Shown one piece after another: positions 44,785 through 53,915 of a stretch of DNA of 64,000 nucleotides (position 1 is the first letter of the stretch; each line of letters starts with the position of its first letter). The position numbers and the translations under genes were made by a program. Under the pieces are notes generated by a model that made no database searches, was not told the origin of the DNA, and worked only from the letters and a program-made list of their open reading frames with translations. Origin of the DNA: Flavihumibacter sp. ZG627 (GTDB lineage Bacteria > Bacteroidota > Bacteroidia > Chitinophagales > Chitinophagaceae); assembly GCF_000814325.1 (NCBI RefSeq), contig NZ_JPHF01000003.1, forward strand, positions 186,001 through 250,000, written 5' to 3'.

Positions 44785-45497
44785 AGTAATTGCGCGCGCT
44801 CCATATCTTCGGGGGTATCTATGTTGACGCCCATATAGCCGGTCACCACCATTTTTAGGGGGATACCATATTCGAGGTAGCGCAGGCATTCGATTTTTTC
44901 GGCGGCTTCAAGCGGTGTCATCGGCCATTGAGTAAAATTCAGCAGCGCCTGTTTCCGGTAAGCATAAACGCCAACATGTTCATACCAGGTGATGGGAGGG
45001 TCAACACTTCGGGGATAGGGTATGGGGCTCCTGCTGAAAAGGAGGGAGTTCATATTTCTATCAACAACCACCTTCACCACATTCGGGTTATTTATGGATG
45101 CTTCTTCATGGAGTTCCTGCATCAGGGAGCCCACCTGCACAGCCGGATCCCTGAAAACATCAAGCAGTTTAGCGAGTGGTTCTTTCTTCACGAAGGGCAT
45201 GTCGCCCTGTACATTCAGGATGATATCAACGTCCATATCAATAATGATCTCGGCAATGCGGTCGCTTCCACTTTCATGTTCTTTGGTACTTCGTCGAACC
45301 ATCCCGCCGATACTACTTATCTCATCGTAAATAATATCACTGTCAGTTACAACCGATACTTCGTCAAAGAGTCCGGTTGCCAGTGTATTCTCATAGGCGC
45401 GGCGGATCACGGTTTTATCGCCCAGCATTTTCATCAGCTTACCCGGAAAGCGGGTAGCGGCATAACGCGCAGGGATCATTGCAATGGTTTTGCCCAT
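44778..45497 (-). CDS. kdsB: 3-deoxy-manno-octulosonate cytidylyltransferase
   Basis: Activates Kdo to CMP-Kdo for lipid A/inner-core assembly. The N-terminus IAMIPARYAATRFPGKLM is the KdsB signature; VSVVTDSDIIYDEI and LNVQGDMPFVKKEPL are the other nucleotide and metal-binding blocks. 239 aa, full length. A TATCTTTG -7 box (45518-45525 on the minus strand) lies 20 bp before the start. It belongs to the same pathway as kdsD at 11655. Confidence 0.96.
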   Translation of the reverse strand: MGKTIAMIPARYAATRFPGKLMKMLGDKTVIRRAYENTLATGLFDEVSVVTDSDIIYDEISSIGGMVRRSTKEHESGSDRIAEIIIDMDVDIILNVQGDMPFVKKEPLAKLLDVFRDPAVQVGSLMQELHEEASINNPNVVKVVVDRNMNSLLFSRSPIPYPRSVDPPITWYEHVGVYAYRKQALLNFTQWPMTPLEAAEKIECLRYLEYGIPLKMVVTGYMGVNIDTPEDMERAQLLV

Positions 45498-45517
45498 CTT
45501 AAAGATTTTGAAATAAA

Positions 45518-45525
45518 CAAAGATA
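45518..45525 (-). promoter_or_regulatory. -7 promoter box of kdsB
   Basis: Minus-strand TATCTTTG matches TAnnTTTG, 20 bp before the kdsB ATG. Confidence 0.55.
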
Positions 45526-45539
45526 GAGATTGCCCGCGC

Positions 45540-46373
45540 TTAATAATCGGTCTTGATATGCTTGTTAAAGGGGATCTTGATCTGGAAGCCGAGATCTTCA
45601 TCGGAACTATCTTCCAGAACATCGAGACCATATTTCAACTCACGGGGATCAACATAGGCGAAAGTTCCGAATAGCCTGTCCCACAATGAAAATATATTAC
45701 TATAGTTGGTGTCAGTGAGAGGGCGCTGGTAATGATGGTGTGCCTTATGCATATTGGGAGAAACGAAGATCCAGCTGATGGGTTTATCGATCCACAGTGG
45801 TATGCGGATATTAGCATGGTTGAAGTGTGTGAAGAGGGCGGCACATGCGCGATAAAGAAAATACAAGCCTACTGGTGTTCCCAGAACGAGGATTCCTATA
45901 ATGGTGGAAGCTTCACGGAATACCCATTCACCGGGGTGATGGCGGGTGCCGGTTGTAACATCCACTTTTGTATCGCTATGATGTACCATATGAAATTTCC
46001 ACATGAACTTGACTTTGTGCATGAGCCAGTGCGGAAGGTATTGGCCGAAGAGGTCCATCATCATCAATCCGATCAATATTTCTGACCATAGAGGTAATTG
46101 CATCCAATGAAGGAGGCCAAATTGTTTCGCCACCACCAGGTCGCAGATTTTAATGGTGAAGATCCCGAAGATCAGGTTAAGTACAAGGGTTGTCCCGAGG
46201 AAGACGAGGTTAACGCCAGCATGTTTCCAGCGGTTGAAACGGAAACGCTTCAGCGGATAATATCCTTCCAGCAACCAGAAGAATATCATCCCGCCCATCA
46301 GTATGATCACACGGTCGGCAGTTGAGATCGTACTCCAGTAAGCCATGAATCTTTCCATATTGTCAGATAGCAA
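45540..46373 (-). CDS. Sterol desaturase / fatty acid hydroxylase family protein
   Basis: An integral membrane di-iron enzyme (277 aa) with the histidine boxes of this superfamily: HWLMHKVKFMWKFHMVHHSD, then HHPGEWVFRE, and NMHKAHHHYQRP. Several hydrophobic helices flank them (e.g. VIILMGGMIFFWLLEGYYP). Members hydroxylate or desaturate lipids (sterols, fatty acids, carotenoids); the substrate here is unknown. The second methionine (46358) could be the start. Confidence 0.92.
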   Translation of the reverse strand: MLSDNMERFMAYWSTISTADRVIILMGGMIFFWLLEGYYPLKRFRFNRWKHAGVNLVFLGTTLVLNLIFGIFTIKICDLVVAKQFGLLHWMQLPLWSEILIGLMMMDLFGQYLPHWLMHKVKFMWKFHMVHHSDTKVDVTTGTRHHPGEWVFREASTIIGILVLGTPVGLYFLYRACAALFTHFNHANIRIPLWIDKPISWIFVSPNMHKAHHHYQRPLTDTNYSNIFSLWDRLFGTFAYVDPRELKYGLDVLEDSSDEDLGFQIKIPFNKHIKTDY

Positions 46374-46431
46374 AGTAATTTAGCAAAGGAATCGGAAACC
46401 AGTTGTTAAAGCCCGGTAATCTTGACCGCAA

Positions 46432-46833
46432 TCATGCCGGGATAGACGACCAGGAAGCTCCACAGGCCTTGCACTGGTAGCGTGTGGAAAGGGAAACAAC
46501 GGAGCCATTGATCAGCTTATTTTTTAGCTGGGACCAAAACCCTGCCGGGTTCACCACATGGGTGATTTTTTCCAGCGCGGTTTGTCCGCAGGAGGGACAA
46601 GCCACATTCTGCAGGTAGTTTTCATCGGCAGCATCCAGCAACTGAAGGGCGCGATCGGCCTCCGGAGAAGCCACCATCAGTTTCATACCCCCTATAGCGG
46701 GACTAAGCAACGGATCAATGGTGATGGTCATCTCATCTTTCAGGTAGCAGGAGATGCCCTGCTCTTTCAGCAGGTTCAGTTGCAGGTTGGCTGCAATATA
46801 ATTGTCGTAAGATCTGACTTGCTGGAATTCCAT
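46432..46833 (-). CDS. DUF2007 protein with zinc ribbon
   Basis: A 133-aa protein: residues ~1-72 form the DUF2007 (putative signal-transducing) domain with the typical VRSYDNYIAANLQLNLLKEQGISCYLKDE start, and the C-terminal half has two Cys pairs (CPSCG and CKACG) that form a zinc ribbon. No enzymatic function is known. It ends 14 bp after dnaN on the same strand (dnaN is upstream), so it may be co-transcribed with dnaN. Confidence 0.85.
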   Translation of the reverse strand: MEFQQVRSYDNYIAANLQLNLLKEQGISCYLKDEMTITIDPLLSPAIGGMKLMVASPEADRALQLLDAADENYLQNVACPSCGQTALEKITHVVNPAGFWSQLKNKLINGSVVSLSTRYQCKACGASWSSIPA

Positions 46834-46846
46834 TTTAAATGGAGAA

Positions 46847-47962
46847 TCAGGCGTTCAGCATCAGCGGCATAACGAGCATCAGGAGTTCTTCGTTCTCGTC
46901 TCCTTCCATTGGCTTAATGATACCCGCCTTGGTAGGGGTAGAAAGCTCCATACGAACCTCTTCACTATCAGCCGCATTCAGCATTTCAATCAGGAAGCGG
47001 GCATTGAAGGCGATCTGAAGATCTTCACCATCATACTGGCATTTCATGCGCTCATTACCCTCGAAGCTGAAGTCGATATCCTGTGCTGCCAGTTGCAGTT
47101 CGCTACCGGTAATATTGAGTACTACCTGGTTGGTGCTCTTGTTACTGAATACACTTACACGGCGAAGGGCACCCTGGAAATCGGCTTTGGTCACCACCAT
47201 TTTGTAAGGATTGTCGGCCGGGATGACAACCTTATAATCAGGGAAGCGAGCGTCTATGAGGCGACAACTCATCTCTGTATTACCATGGGTAACGAAGAGA
47301 TGGTTGCTATTATAACTGAGGGTGATGGTGTCATCATTATCAGGCAATGCACTTTTCAGGATGTTGAGCGGCTTCTTAGGAACGATAAAAGAATCGCTCT
47401 TGGGGCATTTCACATCGGTGCGCTTATAACGAACCAGGCGATGCGCATCGGTGGCAACAAACTGAAGGAAGTTTTTATCGAGTTCAAAATAAACGCCTGT
47501 CATAGCCGGGCGCAGGTCATCGCTGCTAACGGCAAACAGTGATTTATTGATGCCGGTAACCAGTGCACTGCTGATCATTTCGAAGGAAGTAGTATCATCA
47601 GCTGCAGGCTCCTTGGGGAAGTTATCAGGGTTTTCGCCCATCACCTTATACTTTCCATTATCACTGGTGATCTCGATACCAAAATTCTTGTCGATAGTAA
47701 AGGTCAGTGGCTGATCAGCAATATTCTTCAGTGAATCGATCAGGATCTTTGCGGGAATACAAACACGTCCGCTCTCCTTCGCTTCTATGTCCATCTGAAC
47801 CCGCATAACGGTTTCGAGGTCGGTGGCAACCACCGTCATTTTGTTCTTATCGATCTCAAAAAGAAAATCTTCCAGGATAGGCAAAACTGTATTGGCGTTG
47901 ATAACACCACTGATCTGTTGCAGCTGCTTCAATAAGGCCGATGAGGAAACGATGAACTTCAT
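46847..47962 (-). CDS. dnaN: DNA polymerase III sliding clamp (beta subunit)
   Basis: The beta clamp, 371 aa, with three clamp domains. Recognised by MKFIVSSSALLKQLQQISGVI, the segment GVYFELDKNFLQFVATDAHRLVRYK, and the C-terminal EELLMLVMPLMLNA. It holds the polymerase on DNA. A TAGTTTCG -7-like box lies 25 bp upstream (47988-47995, minus strand). Unlike in many bacteria it is not next to dnaA, but it is only 5 kb from the oriC candidate. Confidence 0.97.
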   Translation of the reverse strand: MKFIVSSSALLKQLQQISGVINANTVLPILEDFLFEIDKNKMTVVATDLETVMRVQMDIEAKESGRVCIPAKILIDSLKNIADQPLTFTIDKNFGIEITSDNGKYKVMGENPDNFPKEPAADDTTSFEMISSALVTGINKSLFAVSSDDLRPAMTGVYFELDKNFLQFVATDAHRLVRYKRTDVKCPKSDSFIVPKKPLNILKSALPDNDDTITLSYNSNHLFVTHGNTEMSCRLIDARFPDYKVVIPADNPYKMVVTKADFQGALRRVSVFSNKSTNQVVLNITGSELQLAAQDIDFSFEGNERMKCQYDGEDLQIAFNARFLIEMLNAADSEEVRMELSTPTKAGIIKPMEGDENEELLMLVMPLMLNA

Positions 47963-48080
47963 AAAACGGGTTCTGATTTAATAGGGACGAAACTAAGGAA
48001 AATGAGGGAAATTGCTGAATGCAGATTCCACCCACAAAATAGGGTGTTTTCCACATGATAATAAGCCTCAATTTTGTGTG

Positions 48081-48557
48081 ATGGCATTTAAGAAAACGCT
48101 GACAGCTGAAGAGGCGCTACAGAAGGCGCGGCATTACTGCGCTTACCAGGAGAGGAGTCACCAGGAAGTAAAGGAGAAACTTTATGGCTTCGGACTTCGG
48201 AAAGATGATGTGGAAGCGCTATTGGGAAAACTTATAGAAGAAGATTATCTCAATGAGGAGCGCTTTGCTATTCAGTTTGCGGGGGGTAAGTTCAGGATGA
48301 AATCATGGGGAAGGAACCGCATCAAGAGTGAGCTCAAGCTTAGGAAGGTAAGTGATTATTGTATAAAGAAGGCGTTGAAGGAGATCAGTGAGGATGATTA
48401 TGCCGCCGCGATTGAAAAGCTTTCCCTGTCAAAATGGGAGAATCTTGCAGGAGAAGAGCATATTGCGAGGATTAAGAAAACACAGGACTATTTGTTGTAC
48501 AAAGGATATGAATGGGAGACGGTTAGTCGGGTGATGAAAAGTCTGCAGGGGAAATAA
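48081..48557 (+). CDS. recX: Regulatory protein RecX
   Basis: A RecA-modulating protein (158 aa) made of three-helix repeats: ALQKARHYCAYQERSHQEVKEKL, LLGKLIEEDYLNEERFAIQFAGGKFRMKSWGRNRIKSEL, and the C-terminal YLLYKGYEWETVSRVM. The R-S-H-x-E-V-K/L and Y-L-N/D-E-x-R-F-A motifs are diagnostic. I start at ATG 48081 (MAFKKTLTAEEA) because the 23 upstream codons lie in the divergent promoter region of dnaN. recA is not in the window. Confidence 0.92.
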   Translation: MAFKKTLTAEEALQKARHYCAYQERSHQEVKEKLYGFGLRKDDVEALLGKLIEEDYLNEERFAIQFAGGKFRMKSWGRNRIKSELKLRKVSDYCIKKALKEISEDDYAAAIEKLSLSKWENLAGEEHIARIKKTQDYLLYKGYEWETVSRVMKSLQGK

Positions 48558-48579
48558 GGGCAATAAATTAATTTCGGGT

Positions 48580-49437
48580 ATGTCCACGCTAACAATTACG
48601 ACTATCCAGGCCAATCTTGCCTGGGAAGATAAGGCAGCCAACCTTTCGCGGTTTGAGGAGAAGATTGCCGGGGTGAAGGAGAAAATGGAAATAGTGGTAT
48701 TGCCCGAGATGTTTTCAACCGGGTTTTCGATGAAGCCCGGGGAGCTGGCTGAAACGATGGATGGCGAAACCGTTAGTTGGATGAGGCGGGTAGCGGAGCG
48801 GAGAAAGATCATCCTGACCGGCAGCCTTATCATAGAGGAGGAAGGTCATTATTATAACCGGCTGGTCTGGATGTTACCGAATGGCCGGTATGGGCATTAT
48901 GATAAACGACATCGGTTTGCTTTTGCGGGGGAGGACCAGCATTTCAGCCAGGGGCACCGTAGACTGATTGCTTCCGTAAAGGGATGGAAGATCAACCTGC
49001 AGGTCTGTTATGATCTGCGCTTTCCGGTATGGGCCCGCCAGCAGATGAACAGAACCCATATGCCAACACTAAAAGGCGATAAGATAGCGGAAGAGGGCAA
49101 TGATCAGCGGGTGCCGGAGTATGATATACTGATAAATGTGGCCAACTGGCCCGAGCGCCGTAACCATGCCTGGAAAACGCTGCTGACAGCCCGAGCCATT
49201 GAGAACCAGTGTTATGTTGTGGGATTGAACAGGGTGGGCGAAGATGGGAATGGCATCTACCACAGCGGCGACAGTATGGTGGTAGACCCAATGGGTGAAG
49301 TACTCTATCAGAAATCACACGAGGAGCATATCCACACAATTACGCTTTCGCGCCAGCAGCTTGATGAAACCCGGACTAAACTTCCTTTTCTGCAGGATGC
49401 TGATGCGTTCATCATTCAAAACGAAGAACAGCCATGA
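48580..49437 (+). CDS. Nitrilase-superfamily amidase (omega-amidase type)
   Basis: A carbon-nitrogen hydrolase of 285 aa with the E-K-C triad visible: E in VVLPEMFSTGF, K in GHYDKRHRF, and C in NLQVCYDLRFPVW. The TGFSM and YDKRHRFAFAGE blocks resemble E. coli YafV, an omega-amidase that turns 2-oxoglutaramate or 2-oxosuccinamate into the dioic acid, often in methionine/glutamine salvage. Compare the methionine-type aminotransferase at 15212. Overlaps the nagA start by four bases (ATGA). Confidence 0.9.
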   Translation: MSTLTITTIQANLAWEDKAANLSRFEEKIAGVKEKMEIVVLPEMFSTGFSMKPGELAETMDGETVSWMRRVAERRKIILTGSLIIEEEGHYYNRLVWMLPNGRYGHYDKRHRFAFAGEDQHFSQGHRRLIASVKGWKINLQVCYDLRFPVWARQQMNRTHMPTLKGDKIAEEGNDQRVPEYDILINVANWPERRNHAWKTLLTARAIENQCYVVGLNRVGEDGNGIYHSGDSMVVDPMGEVLYQKSHEEHIHTITLSRQQLDETRTKLPFLQDADAFIIQNEEQP

Positions 49438-50504
49438 GCCTGCACAGCATCAGATATTTTAATGGAAATATTTTCACCGGCGATAGCTGGCATAATGAAC
49501 TGGTGATCACTACAAACTATGACAGAATTGTTTCTGTTGCTGAGCAGGGTGAGGCTGCTGCAGAAAAAGATTTGCAGGGCAATAGTCTGGTCCCCGCATT
49601 TATAGACCTGCAGCTTTATGGGGGTAACGGCATGTTGTTCGGCGAACACCCCTCCGTGGAATCGTTGGAGGCAACTGTAGATTATTCAAGAGCGGGCGGT
49701 GCCAAACTAATATTACCAACTGTTGCTACCAACAGCAATGAGATTGTATTTGCAGCCATTGATGCTGTTCGTGAATATTGGGGCCGTGGGGGAAGCGGGG
49801 TGGCTGGATTGCATTTGGAGGGTCCATTCCTGAATCCGGCAAAATGTGGCGCGCATGATATAAATAAAATGCAGGAACCCACGGTAAGCAATATCCGAAC
49901 CATTACAGAATATGGAAGAGGTATCGTTCGGTTTATGACCATTGCACCAGAATTGTTTACTGAAGAGGGACTGGAAATTTTAAAGGAAGCGGAGATCATT
50001 ATTTCTGCGGGTCACAGTAATGCCAGCTATGAAGAAGCGATGGCTGCATTTGAGAAGGGGGTGAGTACCTGTACCCATTTGTTCAATGCCATGTCGCCCC
50101 TTCAACACCGGGCTCCCGGACTGGTGGGTGCTATCATGGATCATTCGCGGGTGATGAGCAGTATTGTTACCGACGGATATCATGTGGATCCTGTTGCCAT
50201 CAGGCTTGCAAAGAAAATTATGGGCGACAGGTTATTCATCATAACGGATGCTGTAACCGAAAATCCGGAAGGGCATTACCGTCATCGTCTTGATGGCAAC
50301 AGGTATGTAATGCCTGATGGAACATTATCGGGCTCAGCACTCACCATGACCAGTGCTGTAAATTATTGTATTGAGAAGGTTGGCATTGATGTCTCAGAAG
50401 CATTGAGGATGGCATCGCTTTATCCGGCAAAAGTGTTGGGAATGGATAAGGAATGGGGAAGGATTGCGCCGGGTTACCGCGCCGATGCATTATTTATATT
50501 GTAG
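49434..50504 (+). CDS. nagA: N-acetylglucosamine-6-phosphate deacetylase
   Basis: A metallohydrolase that removes the acetyl group from GlcNAc 6-phosphate, used in amino-sugar and cell-wall recycling. Motifs: HLEGPFLNPAKCGAHD (metal-binding E), SAGHSNASYEEA, THLFNAMSPLQHRAPG, and ITDAVTENPEG. 356 aa. The start overlaps the amidase stop (ATGA). The stop overlaps the convergent S41 protease gene by 15 bp. No nagB or PTS gene is nearby. Confidence 0.95.
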   Translation: MSLHSIRYFNGNIFTGDSWHNELVITTNYDRIVSVAEQGEAAAEKDLQGNSLVPAFIDLQLYGGNGMLFGEHPSVESLEATVDYSRAGGAKLILPTVATNSNEIVFAAIDAVREYWGRGGSGVAGLHLEGPFLNPAKCGAHDINKMQEPTVSNIRTITEYGRGIVRFMTIAPELFTEEGLEILKEAEIIISAGHSNASYEEAMAAFEKGVSTCTHLFNAMSPLQHRAPGLVGAIMDHSRVMSSIVTDGYHVDPVAIRLAKKIMGDRLFIITDAVTENPEGHYRHRLDGNRYVMPDGTLSGSALTMTSAVNYCIEKVGIDVSEALRMASLYPAKVLGMDKEWGRIAPGYRADALFIL

Positions 50505-52025
50505 TGCTTTGCTGAGAGAGGATTGAAGAATCATTTGCCTTACACGCTCCACTTTAGGATCGCGGTTCTGCAGAATAGTTTCGCGTGTTGGCTTAACAAG
50601 AATATCAGGCATTACTCCCCCGCCACTATTAACCGCATCTTTATTGATCACCAGCCGGAACCTGGGTAAACGGAATCGGATGCCGGTTTCCGGAAGAGTA
50701 ACATCAGGAATAAACCATGCTGTATTTCCGTAGGCTCCACCACCAGTTTCTTCACCAATCAGCTTTACATTGGATTGGCCTTTCAATTGTCCGGCAAACA
50801 ATGCAGCAGCTGAAAAAGAATTTGGACCCGTTAACACATACACGTTGCCGTTATAATGATCCTTTTTTCTTGGCTTAAAAACATGGCGTTCAAAATATCC
50901 GAAATGATATTTGCCATCGGCTCTTTTCCGTGTGATGACACTCATGAAAATTCCGGTGATGGCGTTATAACGGATATGGTTACCGTATTTACTTCTTTTG
51001 TTAATGGCATAGAGTGAATCTCCTACCCGGAAAGGTTTATTGATAAGCATTCGTGTAAGGAAGTTGGAGTGGTTCACATTTCCCCCGCCATTGCTACGAA
51101 TATCAACTACAAGGTGCCGGATATTCCGACGGTTGAGTTCCCTGAAGCTCTCTTTGAAGAAAGGCTTGAATTTATTCCGGCCATTAAAAGTATTAACGGT
51201 CATATAGCCGGTGGACAGACCGGTATCGATCTGCATCGATCGGGCATAGTAGAGTCTTTCCTCACGGCGTTCGCGTTTCTTAAGTTTTTCTTTGATGGCA
51301 GGCAGCACATGCTTTTTGGTAGTATCCTTTTTAGGTGGGTCCACTAGTCGGATGCTGGTATACTGTTGCTGCCCAAGGCTATCAATATAGCCCATGCTGT
51401 ATTCTTTTTTCCAGCCCTGGACCAGTCTGAGCCATCCCCCAAAAGCACCGCGGTTACTGATCGTCTGGTCGAGGTAACTTTTATTATAACCATCAATGGA
51501 GAGGTGTTGCTGCAAGCTGTCTACAACTTGCAGAAAAGGCTGTCCGTCAAATTCGGTGAGGATGGTGCCACGAGGTAATTTTATATTACTGCGCTGCAGG
51601 GTATTATTAAGCAAAACCGTATCGTCGAGAATTTTGATAGAAATAGGAAAAAGGGGAAGGCGGGCGGTATCGAGCCATTTAAGGTATTGACGGGAGTAAC
51701 GGGTGCTGGTATGACCGCAGCGAATTTTTGCGATCACATAAGTGAGTACTGCTCTGAACTGCGGTTCAGTCATCGAATCCTTCAGCTGGCTTTTCCCCCA
51801 GTTGAAATAATATTCCATACTGTCGGCGGGTGTATGCCAACTTACGCTGGGATGAGATTCATTGAGGATATTTCGGAAGAGGGTATAATCGCGTTCAAGC
51901 GCTTCCACCGGATACTTCTGTTCTGGTGAAAACGCAGGCCGCAAGGTTCCGCATCCGGCGCAACATAAAGTCAATAAAATCAAGCAGGAAAAAACTCCTC
52001 CCAGGCCGATCCTTCTCATCAACAT
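50490..52025 (-). CDS. S41-family C-terminal processing peptidase-like lipoprotein
   Basis: An exported protease of the Tsp/S41 type. From ATG 52025 it begins MLMRRIGLGGVFSCLILLTL with the lipobox CAGC just after. The S41 domain is seen as TGYMTVNTFNG, LVVDIRSNGGGNVNHSN (~residues 310-330), and the catalytic serine region VLTGPNSFSAAALFAGQLK followed by IGEETGGGAYGNT. A PDZ domain is not obvious. The substrate is unknown. A longer start at 52061 would spoil the signal peptide. It is transcribed after thiL with a 16-bp gap. Confidence 0.88.
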   Translation of the reverse strand: MLMRRIGLGGVFSCLILLTLCCAGCGTLRPAFSPEQKYPVEALERDYTLFRNILNESHPSVSWHTPADSMEYYFNWGKSQLKDSMTEPQFRAVLTYVIAKIRCGHTSTRYSRQYLKWLDTARLPLFPISIKILDDTVLLNNTLQRSNIKLPRGTILTEFDGQPFLQVVDSLQQHLSIDGYNKSYLDQTISNRGAFGGWLRLVQGWKKEYSMGYIDSLGQQQYTSIRLVDPPKKDTTKKHVLPAIKEKLKKRERREERLYYARSMQIDTGLSTGYMTVNTFNGRNKFKPFFKESFRELNRRNIRHLVVDIRSNGGGNVNHSNFLTRMLINKPFRVGDSLYAINKRSKYGNHIRYNAITGIFMSVITRKRADGKYHFGYFERHVFKPRKKDHYNGNVYVLTGPNSFSAAALFAGQLKGQSNVKLIGEETGGGAYGNTAWFIPDVTLPETGIRFRLPRFRLVINKDAVNSGGGVMPDILVKPTRETILQNRDPKVERVRQMILQSSLSKALQYK

Positions 52026-52041
52026 GTTATAAAGATAATAG

Positions 52042-53076
52042 CTACTGTTCTTTAAATGCATTCCATCCCTGCGCTGTTATCTTAAACTTGTTACCGCCTT
52101 TTGTTAAAATATGAGAGCCGGCTTCCGCTTCGGTCATGTAGCCGATAACGCTGATCTGTTCATTCAGCACCAACTTATCATATTCAGATTGCGGGAGGGT
52201 GAATAGCAGTTCATAGTCTTCGCCACCACTGAGTGCGCAGGCAGTTGGATCGAGTCCAAATTTAAAAGCCGCCTGCCGCGCGTCTTCATGGATGGGTATC
52301 TTTTCTTCATAGAGCATACAGCCCAGCCCGCTCTGTGTACAGATATGCAATATGTCGGAGCTCAGTCCATCGCTAATATCCATCATGGCTGTGGGTTTGA
52401 TCTCTTTGTCGGTGAAGAAGGCAATGATATCACGACGAGCCTCAGGTTTCAGGAGACGGCCCACGATATAATCTTCATTCTCAAGGTCGGGTTGGATCTG
52501 TGGGTTTTCAAGCCATATCTTTTTTTCACGTTCCAGCAGGGTGAGTCCGAGGAAGGAGCCTCCCAGAAAGCCTGAAACGCAGATCAGGTCACCCTTCTGT
52601 GCGGTGGATCTCTTCACAAACTGTTCTGGAACAACTTCACCAAGGGCGGTAACGCTGATAACAAATCCGCCTCTTGATGTGCTGGTATCACCACCAACAA
52701 GGTCTACCCCATATTTGTCGCAGGCGGCATATACGCCTTCATAGAATTCATCGAGGGCCTCCACGCTGAACTTGTTGCTAACGGCGATGCTCAGGGTTAC
52801 CTGGGTTGGATGCGCGTTCATGGCGTAGATATCACTCAGGTTCACCACGATACTTTTATAGCCGAGGTGCTTGAGGGGTGTGTACATGAGATCGAAATGA
52901 ACTCCTTCAACCAGCATATCTGTGGTAATAACGGTTTGCTTGCCATAGTGGTCGATCACGGCGGCGTCATCACCCACACCGAGGATGGAGCTGGCATTCT
53001 GGAATTCAATATTTTTTGTGAGGTGATCAATGAGTCCGAATTCACCGAGAGAGGATATTTCTGTGCGTTGTTCCAT
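52042..53076 (-). CDS. thiL: Thiamine-monophosphate kinase
   Basis: Phosphorylates thiamine monophosphate to thiamine diphosphate. The PurM/ThiL fold is recognised by GVGDDAAVID near residue 35, TTDMLVEGVHFDLMYTPLKHLGYKSIVVNLSDIYAMNAHPTQ, GGDTSTSR and MMDISDGLSSDILHI. 344 aa, full length. No other thiamine gene and no TPP-riboswitch-like leader are adjacent. It shares the minus strand with suhB-like (12-bp gap) and the S41 gene. Confidence 0.95.
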   Translation of the reverse strand: MEQRTEISSLGEFGLIDHLTKNIEFQNASSILGVGDDAAVIDHYGKQTVITTDMLVEGVHFDLMYTPLKHLGYKSIVVNLSDIYAMNAHPTQVTLSIAVSNKFSVEALDEFYEGVYAACDKYGVDLVGGDTSTSRGGFVISVTALGEVVPEQFVKRSTAQKGDLICVSGFLGGSFLGLTLLEREKKIWLENPQIQPDLENEDYIVGRLLKPEARRDIIAFFTDKEIKPTAMMDISDGLSSDILHICTQSGLGCMLYEEKIPIHEDARQAAFKFGLDPTACALSGGEDYELLFTLPQSEYDKLVLNEQISVIGYMTEAEAGSHILTKGGNKFKITAQGWNAFKEQ

Positions 53077-53087
53077 GGTAGGGGGTT

Positions 53088-53864
53088 TTAGAGGCGATCG
53101 TTTATCCAGTTAAGCATTTCATCGTGGATCTTTCCATTAGTAGCAAGGAGATGGGGCTGGTAAGGAGAATAATGTTTGCCCGTGAAATCGGTCACTTTCC
53201 CCCCCGCTTCTTCCACCATCAGGAATCCCGCGGCGCTATCCCAGGCCTGAAGTTTATGCTCATAGAATCCGTCAAACCTGCCGGCTGCCACCCAGCAGAG
53301 GTCGATGGCTGCAGAGCCCAGTCGACGTACCGGCACACCCTTGCGGATGAATCGCTCAAAACACTGAAGCGGACCATTTGGTAAATCGAGATAGGTATAG
53401 GGAAAGCCGGTGACGAGGCAGCTCTTTATCACTTCATCCATACTACTAACATGAATAGGTTTCCCATTGAGAGTAGCGCCCTTGCCGCGTTCGGCGAGGT
53501 AAAACTCATTGAACAGCGGGTTGTATACTGCCCCCATGATCATCTTCCCATCTTTTTCAAGCCCTATGCTTACGCAGCAGATTGGAATGCCATGGGCAAA
53601 ATTCACCGTTCCGTCAATAGGATCGATGATCCATTTATAATTGGAACCGCTGGGGAGTTCACCACTTTCTTCTGTGAGAAGATAATGATCGGGAAAGGCT
53701 TCGCGGATGGTTTCGATGATTGTTTTTTCGGCAGCATGGTCGGCTTCCGTTACGAGGTTATTGATGCCCTCTTTATTGGAAATAATAAGATCTTTATTGC
53801 TGAAAAATTTTTCCAGAACAGCCGCGCCGGCCCTGGTGGCTTTAATAAGAGTTTCCTGTAACAT
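53088..53864 (-). CDS. Inositol-monophosphatase family protein (SuhB-like)
   Basis: A Mg2+/Li+-sensitive phosphatase fold (258 aa): NLVTEADHAAEKTIIETI, LTEESGE, WIIDPIDGTVNFAHGIP and AWDSAAGFLMVEEAGGKVTDF are the metal-binding signatures. May hydrolyse inositol monophosphate or related sugar phosphates. It has a -7 box (TAGCTTTG on the minus strand, 53869-53876) only 4 bp before its ATG. First gene of a suhB-like-thiL-S41 run. Confidence 0.94.
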   Translation of the reverse strand: MLQETLIKATRAGAAVLEKFFSNKDLIISNKEGINNLVTEADHAAEKTIIETIREAFPDHYLLTEESGELPSGSNYKWIIDPIDGTVNFAHGIPICCVSIGLEKDGKMIMGAVYNPLFNEFYLAERGKGATLNGKPIHVSSMDEVIKSCLVTGFPYTYLDLPNGPLQCFERFIRKGVPVRRLGSAAIDLCWVAAGRFDGFYEHKLQAWDSAAGFLMVEEAGGKVTDFTGKHYSPYQPHLLATNGKIHDEMLNWINDRL

Positions 53865-53868
53865 CGGG

Positions 53869-53876
53869 CAAAGCTA
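53869..53876 (-). promoter_or_regulatory. -7 promoter box of the suhB-like gene
   Basis: Minus-strand TAGCTTTG matches TAnnTTTG and ends 4 bp before ATG 53864, implying an almost leaderless mRNA. Confidence 0.6.
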
Positions 53877-53904
53877 AGTAGCTCAGGCGAAATAAAATTT
53901 CCAA

Positions 53905-53912
53905 TAATTTCG
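53905..53912 (+). promoter_or_regulatory. -7-like promoter box of the GT2 gene
   Basis: TAATTTCG (TAnnTTCG variant) lies 3 bp before ATG 53916, back to back with the suhB-like promoter. Confidence 0.5.
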
Positions 53913-53915
53913 TAT

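Noticed and set aside
44928-45674. 248-residue open frame opposite kdsB and the desaturase-like gene
   Set aside because: Spans two real genes antisense, with no family features.
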